DNA from: DATAES01 sp036493595
Lineage (GTDB): Bacteria > Actinomycetota > Acidimicrobiia > Acidimicrobiales > JACDCH01
Assembly: GCA_036493595.1 (NCBI GenBank)
Contig: DASXPN010000105.1
Coordinates: 1 to 28,602, forward strand
Direction: 5' to 3'
DNA: 28,602 nt
The notes beneath the pieces are model-generated. The model had not been told where the DNA came from. It saw only the letters and a list, made by a program, of their open reading frames with translations, and did not search any database. Position numbers and translations under genes: made by a program. Shown here piece after piece: positions 14,860-22,796 of this stretch; position 1 is the stretch's first letter, and each line of letters opens with the position of its first letter.

Positions 14860-15864
14860 ATGGCCTTCCCCCAACGCCGGCTCCGGCGGTTGCGGCGCAC
14901 GCCCGCGCTCCGGCGCATGACGGCGGAGACCCGCCTCTGCGTCGACGATCTCATCGCACCGTTGTTCGTGCGTGAGGGCATCGATGCGCCGCATCCCATC
15001 GCCTCATTGCCGGGCGTCGTGCAGCACACCCGCGAATCGCTACGCAAGGAGGTGTCCGAGCTCGCCGCGCTCGGTATCCCCGGCGTGATCCTGTTCGGCG
15101 TTCCGACCGAGAAGGATGCGCAAGGTTCGGGCGCGTGGGATCCCGAGGGAATCGTCCAAGTCGCGCTGCAGGACCTGCGCGAGGAGGTGGGCGACGATCT
15201 CGTGTTGCTCGCCGACCTGTGCCTCGACGAGTACACCGACCACGGCCACTGCGGCGTGCTCGTCGACGACGGTTCGACTGGCGCAGATGTCACGGTCGAC
15301 AACGACGCGACCCTCGAGCTCTACGGCGCGGTGGCCGTCGCGCAAGCCGAGGCGGGCGCCGACATCGTGGCGCCGAGCGGCATGATGGACGGTCAGGTGC
15401 TCGCCATCCGTGAGGCGCTCGACGACGAGGGCTTCGAGAACGTGGCAATCCTTGCGTACGCAGCCAAGTACGCGTCTGCCCTGTACGGCCCGTTCCGCGA
15501 CGCAGTGGACGTGACCATCGCGGGCGGCGGTGACCGGCGTAGCTACCAGCAGGATCATCGCAACGCTCGCGAGGCGCTCGAAGAGATCCGGGCCGACGTC
15601 ACCGAAGGCGCGGACATGGTGATGGTCAAGCCTGCGCTCGCGTACCTCGACGTCATCGCGCGTGCTCGCGCCGAGGTCGATGTGCCCCTCGCCGCGTACC
15701 ACGTGTCCGGCGAGTACTCGATGGTGATGGCCGCGGCTGCGAACGGATGGATAGACGGCCCGGCTGTCGCCCGCGAGCACGTCACCGCCATCAAACGAGC
15801 GGGCGCGGACATCGTGCTGACGTACTTCGCACGATCGCTCGCAGAAGTGCTCGCGAACGACTGA
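14860..15864 (+). CDS. hemB: Delta-aminolevulinic acid dehydratase (porphobilinogen synthase)
   Basis: HemB condenses two aminolevulinic acids to porphobilinogen. The 334-residue protein has the two Schiff-base lysines, Lys203 in AYAAKYASALYGPFRDA and Lys257 in MVMVKPALAYLD. The metal-binding loop is DLCLDEYTDHGHCG (119-132), with Cys121, Asp123 and Cys131. The middle ligand is Asp instead of the Cys found in classical zinc enzymes, so the metal site is intermediate between the Zn (Cys3) and Mg (Asp) types. The start at ATG 14860 gives the normal N-terminal arm (PQRRLRRLRRTPALRRM). The open frame further upstream is the shadow of the HAD gene. The stop overlaps the hemL ATG (TGATG). Confidence 0.96.
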   Translation: MAFPQRRLRRLRRTPALRRMTAETRLCVDDLIAPLFVREGIDAPHPIASLPGVVQHTRESLRKEVSELAALGIPGVILFGVPTEKDAQGSGAWDPEGIVQVALQDLREEVGDDLVLLADLCLDEYTDHGHCGVLVDDGSTGADVTVDNDATLELYGAVAVAQAEAGADIVAPSGMMDGQVLAIREALDDEGFENVAILAYAAKYASALYGPFRDAVDVTIAGGGDRRSYQQDHRNAREALEEIRADVTEGADMVMVKPALAYLDVIARARAEVDVPLAAYHVSGEYSMVMAAAANGWIDGPAVAREHVTAIKRAGADIVLTYFARSLAEVLAND

Positions 15865-17132
15865 TGCCGAGTAACGAAGCGCTGTTCGCTCGCGCGCAAC
15901 GTGTGCTCCCGGGTGGAGTCGATTCACCGGTGCGCGCCTTCAACGCGGTCGGCGGCACGCCGTACTTCGTGGTCCGCGGCGACGGTCCGTACGTCTGGGA
16001 CGTCGAGGGCACTCGTTACCTCGACCTCGTGCAGTCGTACGGAGCGATCATCGCGGGCCACGCGCACACGAAGATCGTCGAGGCAGTTCAGCGCGCGGCC
16101 GTCGATGGCACGAGCTACGGCGCGCCGACCGAGCGCGAAGTGCTGCTCGGCGAGGCGATCGTCGAGCGGGTCCCGAGCGTCGAGCTCGTGCGGTTCGTGT
16201 CGAGCGGCACCGAGGCGACCATGTCCGCCATCCGTGTGGCGCGCGGCTTCACCGGCCGCGACAAGGTGGTGAAGTTCGCCGGCAACTACCACGGTCACGG
16301 CGACTTGTTGCTGGCCGAGGCCGGTAGCGGGCTGGCTGCACTGGGCCTTCCGGGTTCCGACGGCGTGCCGGAAGGGGCGGTGCGCGACACGCTCGTCGTG
16401 CCGTACAACGTCGTACCCCAGCTCGACCATGCGACCGCGTGTGTGATCGTCGAACCCGTCGCCGCGAACATGGGTCTGGTCGCGCCGGTGCCCGGCTTCC
16501 TCGAGGGGCTACGCGCTGAGTGCGACCGCGTCGGTGCGCTCCTCGTCTTCGACGAGGTCATCACCGGCTTCCGGGTCGCACGCGGTGGCGCGCAAGCGGC
16601 TTTCGGCATCCGTCCGGACCTCACGTGCTTCGGCAAGGTGATCGGCGGCGGCCTGCCGATCGGCGCGTACGGCGGACGGCGCGACGTGATGTCCTGCGTT
16701 GCGCCCCTCGGACGCGTGTACCAGGCGGGCACGCTGTCCGGGAACCCGCTCGCGACGGCAGCAGGCCTCGCCGCGCTCGAGCTGCTCGACGACGCGGCCT
16801 ACGACACACTGCGCGATGTCGCGACGCGCCTCGGTGACGGACTCGCGAAAGCGCTTGCCTCCGAGGGCGTGACCGCGCACGTGTCGGTCGAGGGGGCGCT
16901 CGTCGGTTTGTTCTTCGGTGCCGAGCGCCCGGTCGACTACGCCACGGCGCGCGCCACCGACGAGGCGGCGTATGCCCGCTTCTTCCACGCGCTGCTCGAC
17001 GAGGGCGTGGCGATCGCGCCGGGTGCGTACGAGGTGATGTTCCCGGGGCTCGCCCATGACGGGCCCGTGCTCGACGAGTTCGTGAGCGCCGCATGTCGCG
17101 CTGCTGCAACGATGGCACGAGAGTCGGCATGA
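15864..17132 (+). CDS. hemL: Glutamate-1-semialdehyde 2,1-aminomutase
   Basis: HemL is a PLP enzyme that converts glutamate-1-semialdehyde, the HemA product, into 5-aminolevulinate, the HemB substrate. The 422-residue product is of family length. Motifs are LPGGVDSPVRAF at the N-terminus, FVSSGTEATMSAIR (111-124), NYHGHGD (141-147), FDEVITGFR (229-237) and the PLP lysine Lys258 in CFGKVIGGGLPIGAYGG. The ATG at 15864 overlaps the hemB stop; the upstream in-frame stretch lies inside hemB in another frame and is not part of the protein. Zwf follows after 25 nt. Confidence 0.97.
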   Translation: MPSNEALFARAQRVLPGGVDSPVRAFNAVGGTPYFVVRGDGPYVWDVEGTRYLDLVQSYGAIIAGHAHTKIVEAVQRAAVDGTSYGAPTEREVLLGEAIVERVPSVELVRFVSSGTEATMSAIRVARGFTGRDKVVKFAGNYHGHGDLLLAEAGSGLAALGLPGSDGVPEGAVRDTLVVPYNVVPQLDHATACVIVEPVAANMGLVAPVPGFLEGLRAECDRVGALLVFDEVITGFRVARGGAQAAFGIRPDLTCFGKVIGGGLPIGAYGGRRDVMSCVAPLGRVYQAGTLSGNPLATAAGLAALELLDDAAYDTLRDVATRLGDGLAKALASEGVTAHVSVEGALVGLFFGAERPVDYATARATDEAAYARFFHALLDEGVAIAPGAYEVMFPGLAHDGPVLDEFVSAACRAAATMARESA

Positions 17133-17157
17133 ACAGGCATAGGCGGAGGGAACCCTG

Positions 17158-18597
17158 ATGATCAGCGCGTCACGTGACAGCAGCACGGAGAGCGATGCGC
17201 TCGTCCTGTTCGGCATCACCGGGGATCTGGCGAAGAAGAAGCTGTTCCCGGCGGTGTACCACATGGTCAAGGACGGCACGCTGCCGGCGGATACACCGGT
17301 GATCGGGGTGTCGTCGTCCGACTGGACCGACGAGCAGTTGCGCGAGCGCGCGCACGAGTCGATCGTGGCCTCGCTCGAGTCCGAACCAATCGACGCCGAC
17401 ACGTTCAAGTCGCTGATCGATCGCCTCACGTACGTCTCCGGCGACTACCGCGAGGACTCCACGTTCGACAATCTCGGGCTGCACCTCCAGGGATACGACC
17501 ATCCGCTCTTCTATCTGGCCATTCCACCGATCCTGTTCGAAGACGTCGTCCAAGGCTTGACGCGGGTCGGGCTGAACAAGGGCGCCCGCGTCGTCGTCGA
17601 AAAGCCATTCGGTCGCGATCTCGCATCGGCGCAGGAGCTGAACCAGGTCCTCCACGCGTCCTTCCCCGAGGAGTCGGTGTTCCGCATCGACCACTTCCTC
17701 GGCAAGGAGCCCGTGGAGAACCTCCTCGTGTTCCGCTTCGCCAACTCGATGCTCGAACCGATCTGGAATCGCAACTTCATCAGCTCGGTGCAGATCACGA
17801 TGTCCGAGTCGTTCGATGTGCAAGGCCGCGGCAAGTTCTACGACTCCGTCGGCGCGCTGCGCGATGTGGTCCAGAACCACCTGCTCGAGATCGTGGCGTT
17901 GCTCGCGATGGAGCCACCCTCCGACGCGTCGGCCAACGCGTTGCACGACGAGAAGGTCAAGGTGTTCCGCCAGATCGACTCGTTCAAGTCCGAGAAGGTC
18001 GCCCGCGGCCAGTACCGCGGCTACGTCGACGAAGACGGCGTCGCACCCGGGTCGGACACGGAGACGTTCGTTGCGTGCAAGTTCGCGATCGAGTCGTGGC
18101 GGTGGGCGGGGGTGCCGTGGATGGTGCGCGCGGGCAAGGCGCTTCCTGTCACCGCGACCGAGGCGCTGATCGAGTTCAAGGCGCCTCCACGACTGCTGTT
18201 CGCCGACGCCGGCCATCGCACCGTCGAGCCGAACTACATCCGCTTCCGCCTGGGCTCCGACGACGGCATCACGCTGCATCTCCAGGGCAAGGCCCCCGGT
18301 GACGAGCTCACGACGCGTCCCGTGAACCTCGAGGTCGACTACGGCAAGGTGTTCGGCCGTCGAGCCGAGGCCTACCAACGCCTCCTCGAAGACTCGATGG
18401 AGGGTGACCCGCGCCGGTTCGGTCGCGCGGATGCGCTCGAGGAGCAGTGGCGGATCGTGGACCCGGTGGTGAAGAGCCCGCCGTCGGTGAACCTCTACTA
18501 CAAGGGCACGTGGGGACCGTCCGAGGCCGATCGCCTGGCGGCGGAGGTGGGCGGCTGGCGCGAACCCCTCGCTCCGGGGGAACATCCAACCTCGTGA
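17158..18597 (+). CDS. zwf: Glucose-6-phosphate 1-dehydrogenase
   Basis: Zwf oxidises glucose-6-phosphate to 6-phosphogluconolactone and reduces NADP+ (or NAD+). It feeds the oxidative pentose phosphate or Entner-Doudoroff route. The 479-residue protein has the coenzyme motif FGITGDLAKKKL (18-29), EKPFGRDL (148-155) and the substrate motif RIDHFLGKEPVENLL (176-190), where Phe replaces the usual Tyr of RIDHYLGKE. The C-terminal domain is complete (VNLYYKGTWGPSEADRL). The start has a good GGAGGG 7 nt upstream. Neither opcA nor the lactonase gene is next to it. NADPH from Zwf could support HemA, but that link is only suggested by proximity. Confidence 0.95.
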   Translation: MISASRDSSTESDALVLFGITGDLAKKKLFPAVYHMVKDGTLPADTPVIGVSSSDWTDEQLRERAHESIVASLESEPIDADTFKSLIDRLTYVSGDYREDSTFDNLGLHLQGYDHPLFYLAIPPILFEDVVQGLTRVGLNKGARVVVEKPFGRDLASAQELNQVLHASFPEESVFRIDHFLGKEPVENLLVFRFANSMLEPIWNRNFISSVQITMSESFDVQGRGKFYDSVGALRDVVQNHLLEIVALLAMEPPSDASANALHDEKVKVFRQIDSFKSEKVARGQYRGYVDEDGVAPGSDTETFVACKFAIESWRWAGVPWMVRAGKALPVTATEALIEFKAPPRLLFADAGHRTVEPNYIRFRLGSDDGITLHLQGKAPGDELTTRPVNLEVDYGKVFGRRAEAYQRLLEDSMEGDPRRFGRADALEEQWRIVDPVVKSPPSVNLYYKGTWGPSEADRLAAEVGGWREPLAPGEHPTS

Positions 18598-18631
18598 CTT
18601 TGTCCGCCGCGCCGGCCCAGGCGTAGCCCCC

Positions 18632-19537
18632 TTGTTCGCCGTCATCCCCTACACGACGTTCCCGACCATCGCGCTCGGGCCGATCGAGCTGCGGACGTTC
18701 GGGCTCATGGTCGGCCTCGGCGTCCTCGTGGGCGCGTGGATCGCGGCTCGCTACATCGAGCAGCACACACCGTTCACCCGCGACGACGTGTACCGCCTCG
18801 CGACCAAGCTCGTCGTGGCCGGTGTCATCGGTGCCCGCATCACGTGGGATCTGACGCACACGAGTGAGATCAACTCTCCCCTCGACCTCATCGCGGTGTG
18901 GAAGGGCGGGCTGCAGTTCTCGGGTGGCTTCATCGGCGCGGTGATCGTGGGCTTCCCGACGTTCCGCCGGTGGGGACGCGCGCTGCGCTGGATCAACCTC
19001 GACGGGTACGCGTACGGGCTCACGATCGGCTTGGCCATCGGGCGCATCGGCTGCATCTCCGTCGGCGAGCACTTCGGTAGCCACAGCTCATGGCTGCTGG
19101 CGGTGCGCTACGACGGCGGCTCCGTGCGGGAAGGCAGTCTCGGCGCCAACCCCTTGTTCGTCGGTTCGGAGTTCCACAACACCGCGATCTACGAGTTGCT
19201 GTGGATGCTCGTGCTGTTCGGCATCCTCTCGTTGCTGATCCGCAGGAAGCCGGCACCCGGCATGCTGATGGGTGTCTTCTGTGTCTACTACGGCGTCGCA
19301 CGCGGGCTATCCGACTTCCTGCGCGTCAACGACAAGACCGTTGCCGGGCTCACGGGCGCGCAGTGGATGTGCATCGCGCTGATCCCGACCGGCATCTGGA
19401 TCCTGACGAGAGTCCGCGCGGCAACCGCCTCCGACCTCGCGCAGATTGCCGCCGACGGTGACGATCCCGCTCCTGGGTCTGGGGACACAAGCCCCCAGAC
19501 ATCGGCCGCAGGAGGCTCCGCCGCCGAGGACCGCTGA
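18632..19537 (+). CDS. Prolipoprotein diacylglyceryl transferase family protein, divergent
   Basis: The 301-residue polytopic protein follows the Lgt fold: LGPIELRTFGLMVGLG (15-30), GARITWDL, VWKGGLQFSGGFIGA (89-103), GRIGCISVGEHFG (137-149), a YELLW helix and YYGVARGLSDFLR (219-231). Lgt transfers diacylglycerol from phosphatidylglycerol to the lipobox cysteine. Several residues important in E. coli Lgt differ by my alignment: Tyr26 is Phe23, His103 is Ser97 and Asn146 is Cys141. Arg143, Glu151, Gly154 and Arg239 equivalents are kept (Arg138, Glu146, Gly149, Arg224). The start is TTG at 18632, since no ATG or GTG occurs before the first helix; no Shine-Dalgarno sequence is seen. The tail from about 265 is Ala/Gly/Asp-rich. 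Confidence 0.85.
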   Translation: MFAVIPYTTFPTIALGPIELRTFGLMVGLGVLVGAWIAARYIEQHTPFTRDDVYRLATKLVVAGVIGARITWDLTHTSEINSPLDLIAVWKGGLQFSGGFIGAVIVGFPTFRRWGRALRWINLDGYAYGLTIGLAIGRIGCISVGEHFGSHSSWLLAVRYDGGSVREGSLGANPLFVGSEFHNTAIYELLWMLVLFGILSLLIRRKPAPGMLMGVFCVYYGVARGLSDFLRVNDKTVAGLTGAQWMCIALIPTGIWILTRVRAATASDLAQIAADGDDPAPGSGDTSPQTSAAGGSAAEDR

Positions 19538-19539
19538 GC

Positions 19540-19568
19540 TCGAGCGAACCGAGGTCCGGTTGGCTCGA
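19540..19568. terminator. Probable bidirectional terminator hairpin
   Basis: TCGAGCGAACC (19540-19550) pairs with GGTTGGCTCGA (19558-19568) around a 7-nt loop, with one G-G mismatch in an 11-position stem. It lies between two convergent genes (lgt family and the flavoprotein reductase). There is no clear T-tract, as is common in high-GC actinobacteria. Confidence 0.55.
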
Positions 19569-19597
19569 TCGAAGAGGTTTCCTCCCCCATTGAAGGG

Positions 19598-20881
19598 TCA
19601 GGCAGCGCCTGGTTCCGGGACCATGCGGACGATGGCGGCTGCGGCTTTGTAGGCCGCTTCCGCGGGACCGAGCTCGTCCTCGCGCAGCAGGTTCGCCATG
19701 ATGCGCAGCACCCACTCCATCAGCGTGCGCGACTGCATGCCGACACGCGTGAGCTGGCCGAGCAGCGCCGGGTTGCCGATGACCTTGGCGAACAAGCGCG
19801 CCACTTTGAAGTAGAGGCCGTACTCGTCCTGCAGCATCCGCGGGTAGCGCGACAGCGCGAGACCGTCACCGGTGGTGAGCGCCTCGTCGAGCAACGAGGC
19901 GGCCATGCGTCCGGTCTCGTATGCGTAATCGATGCCCTCGCCGTTGAACGGGTTGATGGTGCCGGCCGCGTCGCCGACCACCATCCACGTCGGTCCGACG
20001 ACAGGGGACACCGACCCACCCATCGGCAGGCGTCCTCCGGTCGGCGGACCCGTTGCACACGACGGTGAGATGCCCCAGTACGCGGGTGCGGTCGCGGCGA
20101 ACTCGTCCATGAGGTGCGACGTGTTGACGGACTTCCAGTCGCGGAACGTCGAGAGCAAGCCGATGCCGACGTTGATCGTGCCGTCACCGACCGGGAAGAT
20201 CCATCCGTAGCCCGGCAGCGAGTTGCCGTTGCGATCGCGCACGTCGAGCGCCGACTCGATCCATGGCTCGGCGTGCAGCGGGCTCTCGTAGTAGCCGCGG
20301 ATCGCCATCCCCTGAGGGAACGCGCGGTTGCGAGTCGTGCCGAGCGCGCGACCGAACCGAGAGTTGGCCCCGTCGGCGACGACGACGTAACGAGCGCGCA
20401 GCTCCTCGCGGGCACCGGTGGCCTTGTCGGTCACGATCGCGCCGCGCACGAGACCGCCCTCGAGCAGCGGCAGGTTGGCCTCGCATCCTTCGCGAAGGGT
20501 GGCGCCGGCGGCGACCGCTTGGCGGGCCACCATCTGGTCGAGGTCGCGCCGCCGCACGACGTAGCCGTACGACGGGAACACGGGATGGTCAGGCCACTGC
20601 AGTTCGAGCGTGATGCCGTGGGCGCACGCCCGCAAACCGTCATACCGATGGAATTGCTGCAGCCCCTCGCCGAGTCCCATCTCTTCGAGCTGATGGACGG
20701 CACGTGGGGTGAGGCCGTCGCCACACGTCTTCTCGCGCGGGAAGTTCTTGCGCTCGACGACGACCACGTCGTGCCCGGCGCGGGCGAGCCAGTAGGAAGT
20801 CGCCGCGCCGGCGGGACCCCCACCGACCACGACGACATCGTGCGTGCGGATGCTGCTACCCGCCGGCGACGGGGTTGCCAT
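19598..20881 (-). CDS. Geranylgeranyl reductase family FAD-dependent oxidoreductase
   Basis: The product has about 427 residues. Motifs are the N-terminal FAD-binding VVVVGGGPAGAATSYWLARAG, PREKTCGDGLTPRAV, a VVADGANSRFGRALG segment, and the second FAD motif VVGDAAGTINPFNGEGIDYAYETG. The family reduces polyprenyl double bonds: archaeal lipids, chlorophyll side chains, or the menaquinone side chain (MenJ in mycobacteria). Here the gene sits beside a cytochrome c gene and the quinol:cytochrome c reductase cluster, so side-chain saturation of menaquinone is the most attractive role, by inference. ATG 20881 is preferred and overlaps the cytochrome c gene by 26 nt. A start 42 nt upstream is possible. 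Confidence 0.85.
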   Translation of the reverse strand: MATPSPAGSSIRTHDVVVVGGGPAGAATSYWLARAGHDVVVVERKNFPREKTCGDGLTPRAVHQLEEMGLGEGLQQFHRYDGLRACAHGITLELQWPDHPVFPSYGYVVRRRDLDQMVARQAVAAGATLREGCEANLPLLEGGLVRGAIVTDKATGAREELRARYVVVADGANSRFGRALGTTRNRAFPQGMAIRGYYESPLHAEPWIESALDVRDRNGNSLPGYGWIFPVGDGTINVGIGLLSTFRDWKSVNTSHLMDEFAATAPAYWGISPSCATGPPTGGRLPMGGSVSPVVGPTWMVVGDAAGTINPFNGEGIDYAYETGRMAASLLDEALTTGDGLALSRYPRMLQDEYGLYFKVARLFAKVIGNPALLGQLTRVGMQSRTLMEWVLRIMANLLREDELGPAEAAYKAAAAIVRMVPEPGAA

Positions 20882-21578
20882 CCTTGTCGAGGGGAGGCTT
20901 GGTGCCCTCGGTGATGGCGACAAGATCAGGTTCCGGCGGAATGCCGGCCAGCACCTCTCGCTCGTAGCGCACGACCAGCGCGATCTGCAGCGGGGTCAGC
21001 GAACCGCCGGTCTCGTCGATCGACCATGCCGGCATGCCGCCCACCTTCGGCTTGTTCTGGGCGCCGTAGGTAGTGCCGGGCCAGTTGGCGGACCCGAGGG
21101 AGACCCAGCGGATCTGATCCGCGAAGTTTGGCCACGACTTCGTGAGCTCGCCGTTCTTGTACGACGGACCGACTCCTCCGCTGCCGTCGGCACCATGGCA
21201 GGTCGCGCACGTCTGGTAGATCGCCGCGCCCTGGGCGAGCGGCCCGGAGGTGGCCGCGGGAGGCGTCTCGAGGGTGTTGGCGTAGATGAAGCCCCACACG
21301 GGCAGCGCGAGCAGCGCCGGCATCACCCAGATCGGAATGCGCCTGCGCCGCTTGTACGCCGTGATGTAGGGGGGATCCGGCTTCGGCGGCGGGGGCGGCG
21401 CGGGTGCCGCAGGTGTCGCCGGCGTGCGGGCCGCGGAGGGGGCCGGCGTTGCCGCGGAGGCCTGCTCGACCTCGGTCCCGGGGGTCGATGCCGTCCCGGC
21501 GTCGCCTTGGGCCCCCAAGCCCGCGGCTTCGCGTCGCGCCCGAGATCGGGCCAGCAGATGTTCCGGGACTTCAGTCAC
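20856..21578 (-). CDS. Membrane-anchored monoheme cytochrome c
   Basis: The 240-residue product has an unusual N-terminus, MTEVPEHLLARSRARREAAGL. This is followed by a long Ala/Pro/Thr-rich cytosolic stretch including PPPPP (to about 70), a basic patch KRRRR (76-80), one membrane helix (83-101) and a periplasmic cytochrome c domain. The heme site is CATCHG (124-129), and Met182 in VGGMPAW is the likely axial ligand. It probably carries electrons from the bc-type complex to an oxidase. The GTG start at 21578 is divergent from the operon at 21912. The first residues resemble those of the cytochrome b C-terminal subunit at 23734. Confidence 0.9.
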   Translation of the reverse strand: MTEVPEHLLARSRARREAAGLGAQGDAGTASTPGTEVEQASAATPAPSAARTPATPAAPAPPPPPKPDPPYITAYKRRRRIPIWVMPALLALPVWGFIYANTLETPPAATSGPLAQGAAIYQTCATCHGADGSGGVGPSYKNGELTKSWPNFADQIRWVSLGSANWPGTTYGAQNKPKVGGMPAWSIDETGGSLTPLQIALVVRYEREVLAGIPPEPDLVAITEGTKPPLDKDGNPVAGG

Positions 21579-21911
21579 GACTCACATCGCCTCCGATGTC
21601 GAGAACAGTGCGAGCGACGAAGCGCCAGCGGAGGAGCGGAAGCAACGGCCTGCGTGGCCGGGGAACGCCAAAACCATCGCGTCGGACTCTAGACGGGGAA
21701 TCGCGCACCGAACCAAGACGGTGCAAGGCATCCGCCACCGCGACGGGGTGGTGCGAGCGTCGGGAATTCGCCGTGCTAGACAGGCCGCGCTCGCATTGCA
21801 GCCCCTCTTCTGGACTGGTAGTCGGACAGTCGAATGTGAGAGATTTCACGAGAAAGATTCGCCGCTGCCCGGCCCGCGCCGGCGGCCGAGCAGCAAGGAG
21901 GTGCCCGCCGG
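21579..21911. other. Divergent intergenic region, 333 nt, with repeat remnant and CRP-like site
   Basis: No gene is evident. It separates the cytochrome c gene (minus) from the respiratory operon (plus). At 21611-21668 it holds sequence related to the intergenic repeat region at 23579-23730: a shared 12-mer GAAGCGCCAGCG (21619-21630 and 23666-23677), and a 21-bp segment (21648-21668) found again in inverted form at 23579-23600. A CRP-like palindrome lies at 21835-21850. AAGGAGG (21895-21901) is the ribosome-binding site of the plus-strand gene. No confident -35/-10 pair is assigned. Confidence 0.7.
21835..21850. promoter_or_regulatory. CRP/FNR-family-like operator
   Basis: TGTGA-GAGATT-TCACG matches the TGTGA-N6-TCACA consensus of the CRP/GlxR family at 9 of 10 defined positions. 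Its centre is about 70 nt upstream of the GTG of the first gene of the respiratory operon. Mycobacterial CRP and corynebacterial GlxR bind this type of site and control respiratory genes. No regulator gene of the family is in the window. Confidence 0.45.
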
Positions 21912-22361
21912 GTGGTTGCGTTCGTTACGTCGTTCGCCGTCGCAGTACTCGGAATGGTGGCGATCCTGCTCTACGGCCGACGTCGCCCGGTTGGTGCTCC
22001 CCTGTCGTGGGGCGAAGCGATCGCGGGGGCGACCTTCGTCTTCTTCCTCATGTTCTGGGCGTACGGCGTCGTCGCCAACCAATGGCTTCAGTGGGCGAAC
22101 AACGAGCTCGGTTGGACGCCGACGAAGAAGTTGGTAGTTGTTGGTCAATGGACCTTCATCAACGCGCCGATCCCGCCGTTCACCGTCGACTTCGAGAAAG
22201 TTCGTGACGTCGTCGTGGTCGTCATCTACGGCTTCTTCCTGACGTGTCACATCTTGATGTTCTCGGCGTGGCAATCGCGTGGCAAGCGCGCCGAAGCGCG
22301 TGCGCAACGTGAGCTCGCACCGTCGTCGTACGGACGTCCGCTCGTGAAGCAGGAGAGCTAG
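21912..22361 (+). CDS. Small membrane protein of the respiratory operon, unknown function
   Basis: The 149-residue protein has three predicted helices: VTSFAVAVLGMVAILLYG (about 5-22), IAGATFVFFLMFWAYGVVA (about 37-56) and VVVVIYGFFLTCHILMFSAW (about 98-118). A Trp-rich loop (QWLQWANNELGW) follows helix 2 and the tail is basic. No known domain is recognised and there are no heme-binding or Cys-cluster motifs. GTG 21912 has AAGGAGG about 10 nt upstream. The stop is 2 nt before the ferredoxin gene. As first gene of the operon it may be an accessory subunit that anchors the soluble ferredoxin to the cytochrome b complex; that is inference from order only. Confidence 0.8.
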   Translation: MVAFVTSFAVAVLGMVAILLYGRRRPVGAPLSWGEAIAGATFVFFLMFWAYGVVANQWLQWANNELGWTPTKKLVVVGQWTFINAPIPPFTVDFEKVRDVVVVVIYGFFLTCHILMFSAWQSRGKRAEARAQRELAPSSYGRPLVKQES

Positions 22362-22363
22362 CG

Positions 22364-22780
22364 GTGGCCCGGACCGATGCCAATCCGCCGATGCCCGAGT
22401 TCAGGTCGGATTACGTCTTGCAAGAGGTCGACAGCGACTACCTCACGCGCGCGGTCAAGCCGAAGCAGTTCATCCACATCGATCAGTCCGAGTGCATCAC
22501 CTGCGAAGGCTGCGTCGACATCTGCCCGTGGAAGTGCATCCACATGGTGGGCAACTCCGCGATCAGCGAAGCAGTCGACACCGACCGACCGGGAGCAGAT
22601 CCCACCGACCAGTACGTCTTCGTCATCGACGACGACGTGTGCACACGCTGCGCGCTGTGCGTCGATCGTTGCCCGACCGGGGTCATCATCCTCGGCAAGC
22701 TCGTCGACGCGCCGGCTGCCGGCGATCCCCACCAGCGCACCAGCACCCATGGCTACGGCTATGGGATGAGGCTGGGTTAA
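22364..22780 (+). CDS. Dicluster 4Fe-4S ferredoxin
   Basis: The 138-residue protein has two ferredoxin motifs. CITCEGCVDICPWKC begins at about residue 44, and CTRCALCVDRCP at about 93. This is enough for two [4Fe-4S] clusters, separated by a longer spacer (about 35 residues) than in minimal bacterial ferredoxins. There is no membrane helix, so it is cytosolic or a peripheral subunit. Translation starts at GTG 22364, 2 nt after the preceding stop, with GGAG close by. It stands between the small membrane protein and cytochrome b, so it may dock on the cytoplasmic face of the complex. It is not NuoI by position, but a NuoI-like relationship cannot be excluded. Confidence 0.9.
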   Translation: MARTDANPPMPEFRSDYVLQEVDSDYLTRAVKPKQFIHIDQSECITCEGCVDICPWKCIHMVGNSAISEAVDTDRPGADPTDQYVFVIDDDVCTRCALCVDRCPTGVIILGKLVDAPAAGDPHQRTSTHGYGYGMRLG

Positions 22781-22796
22781 GGAGCAGGAGCACTTC

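Noticed and set aside
17129..17158. Nine-codon frame MNRHRRREP overlapping the hemL stop and the zwf start
   Set aside because: Too short to judge, and zwf has its own strong ribosome-binding site at a good distance; overlap at both ends may be chance.
17170..18645. 491-codon minus-strand frame opposite zwf
   Set aside because: It mirrors the zwf coding frame, has no recognisable domain, and runs across a gene with clear motifs.
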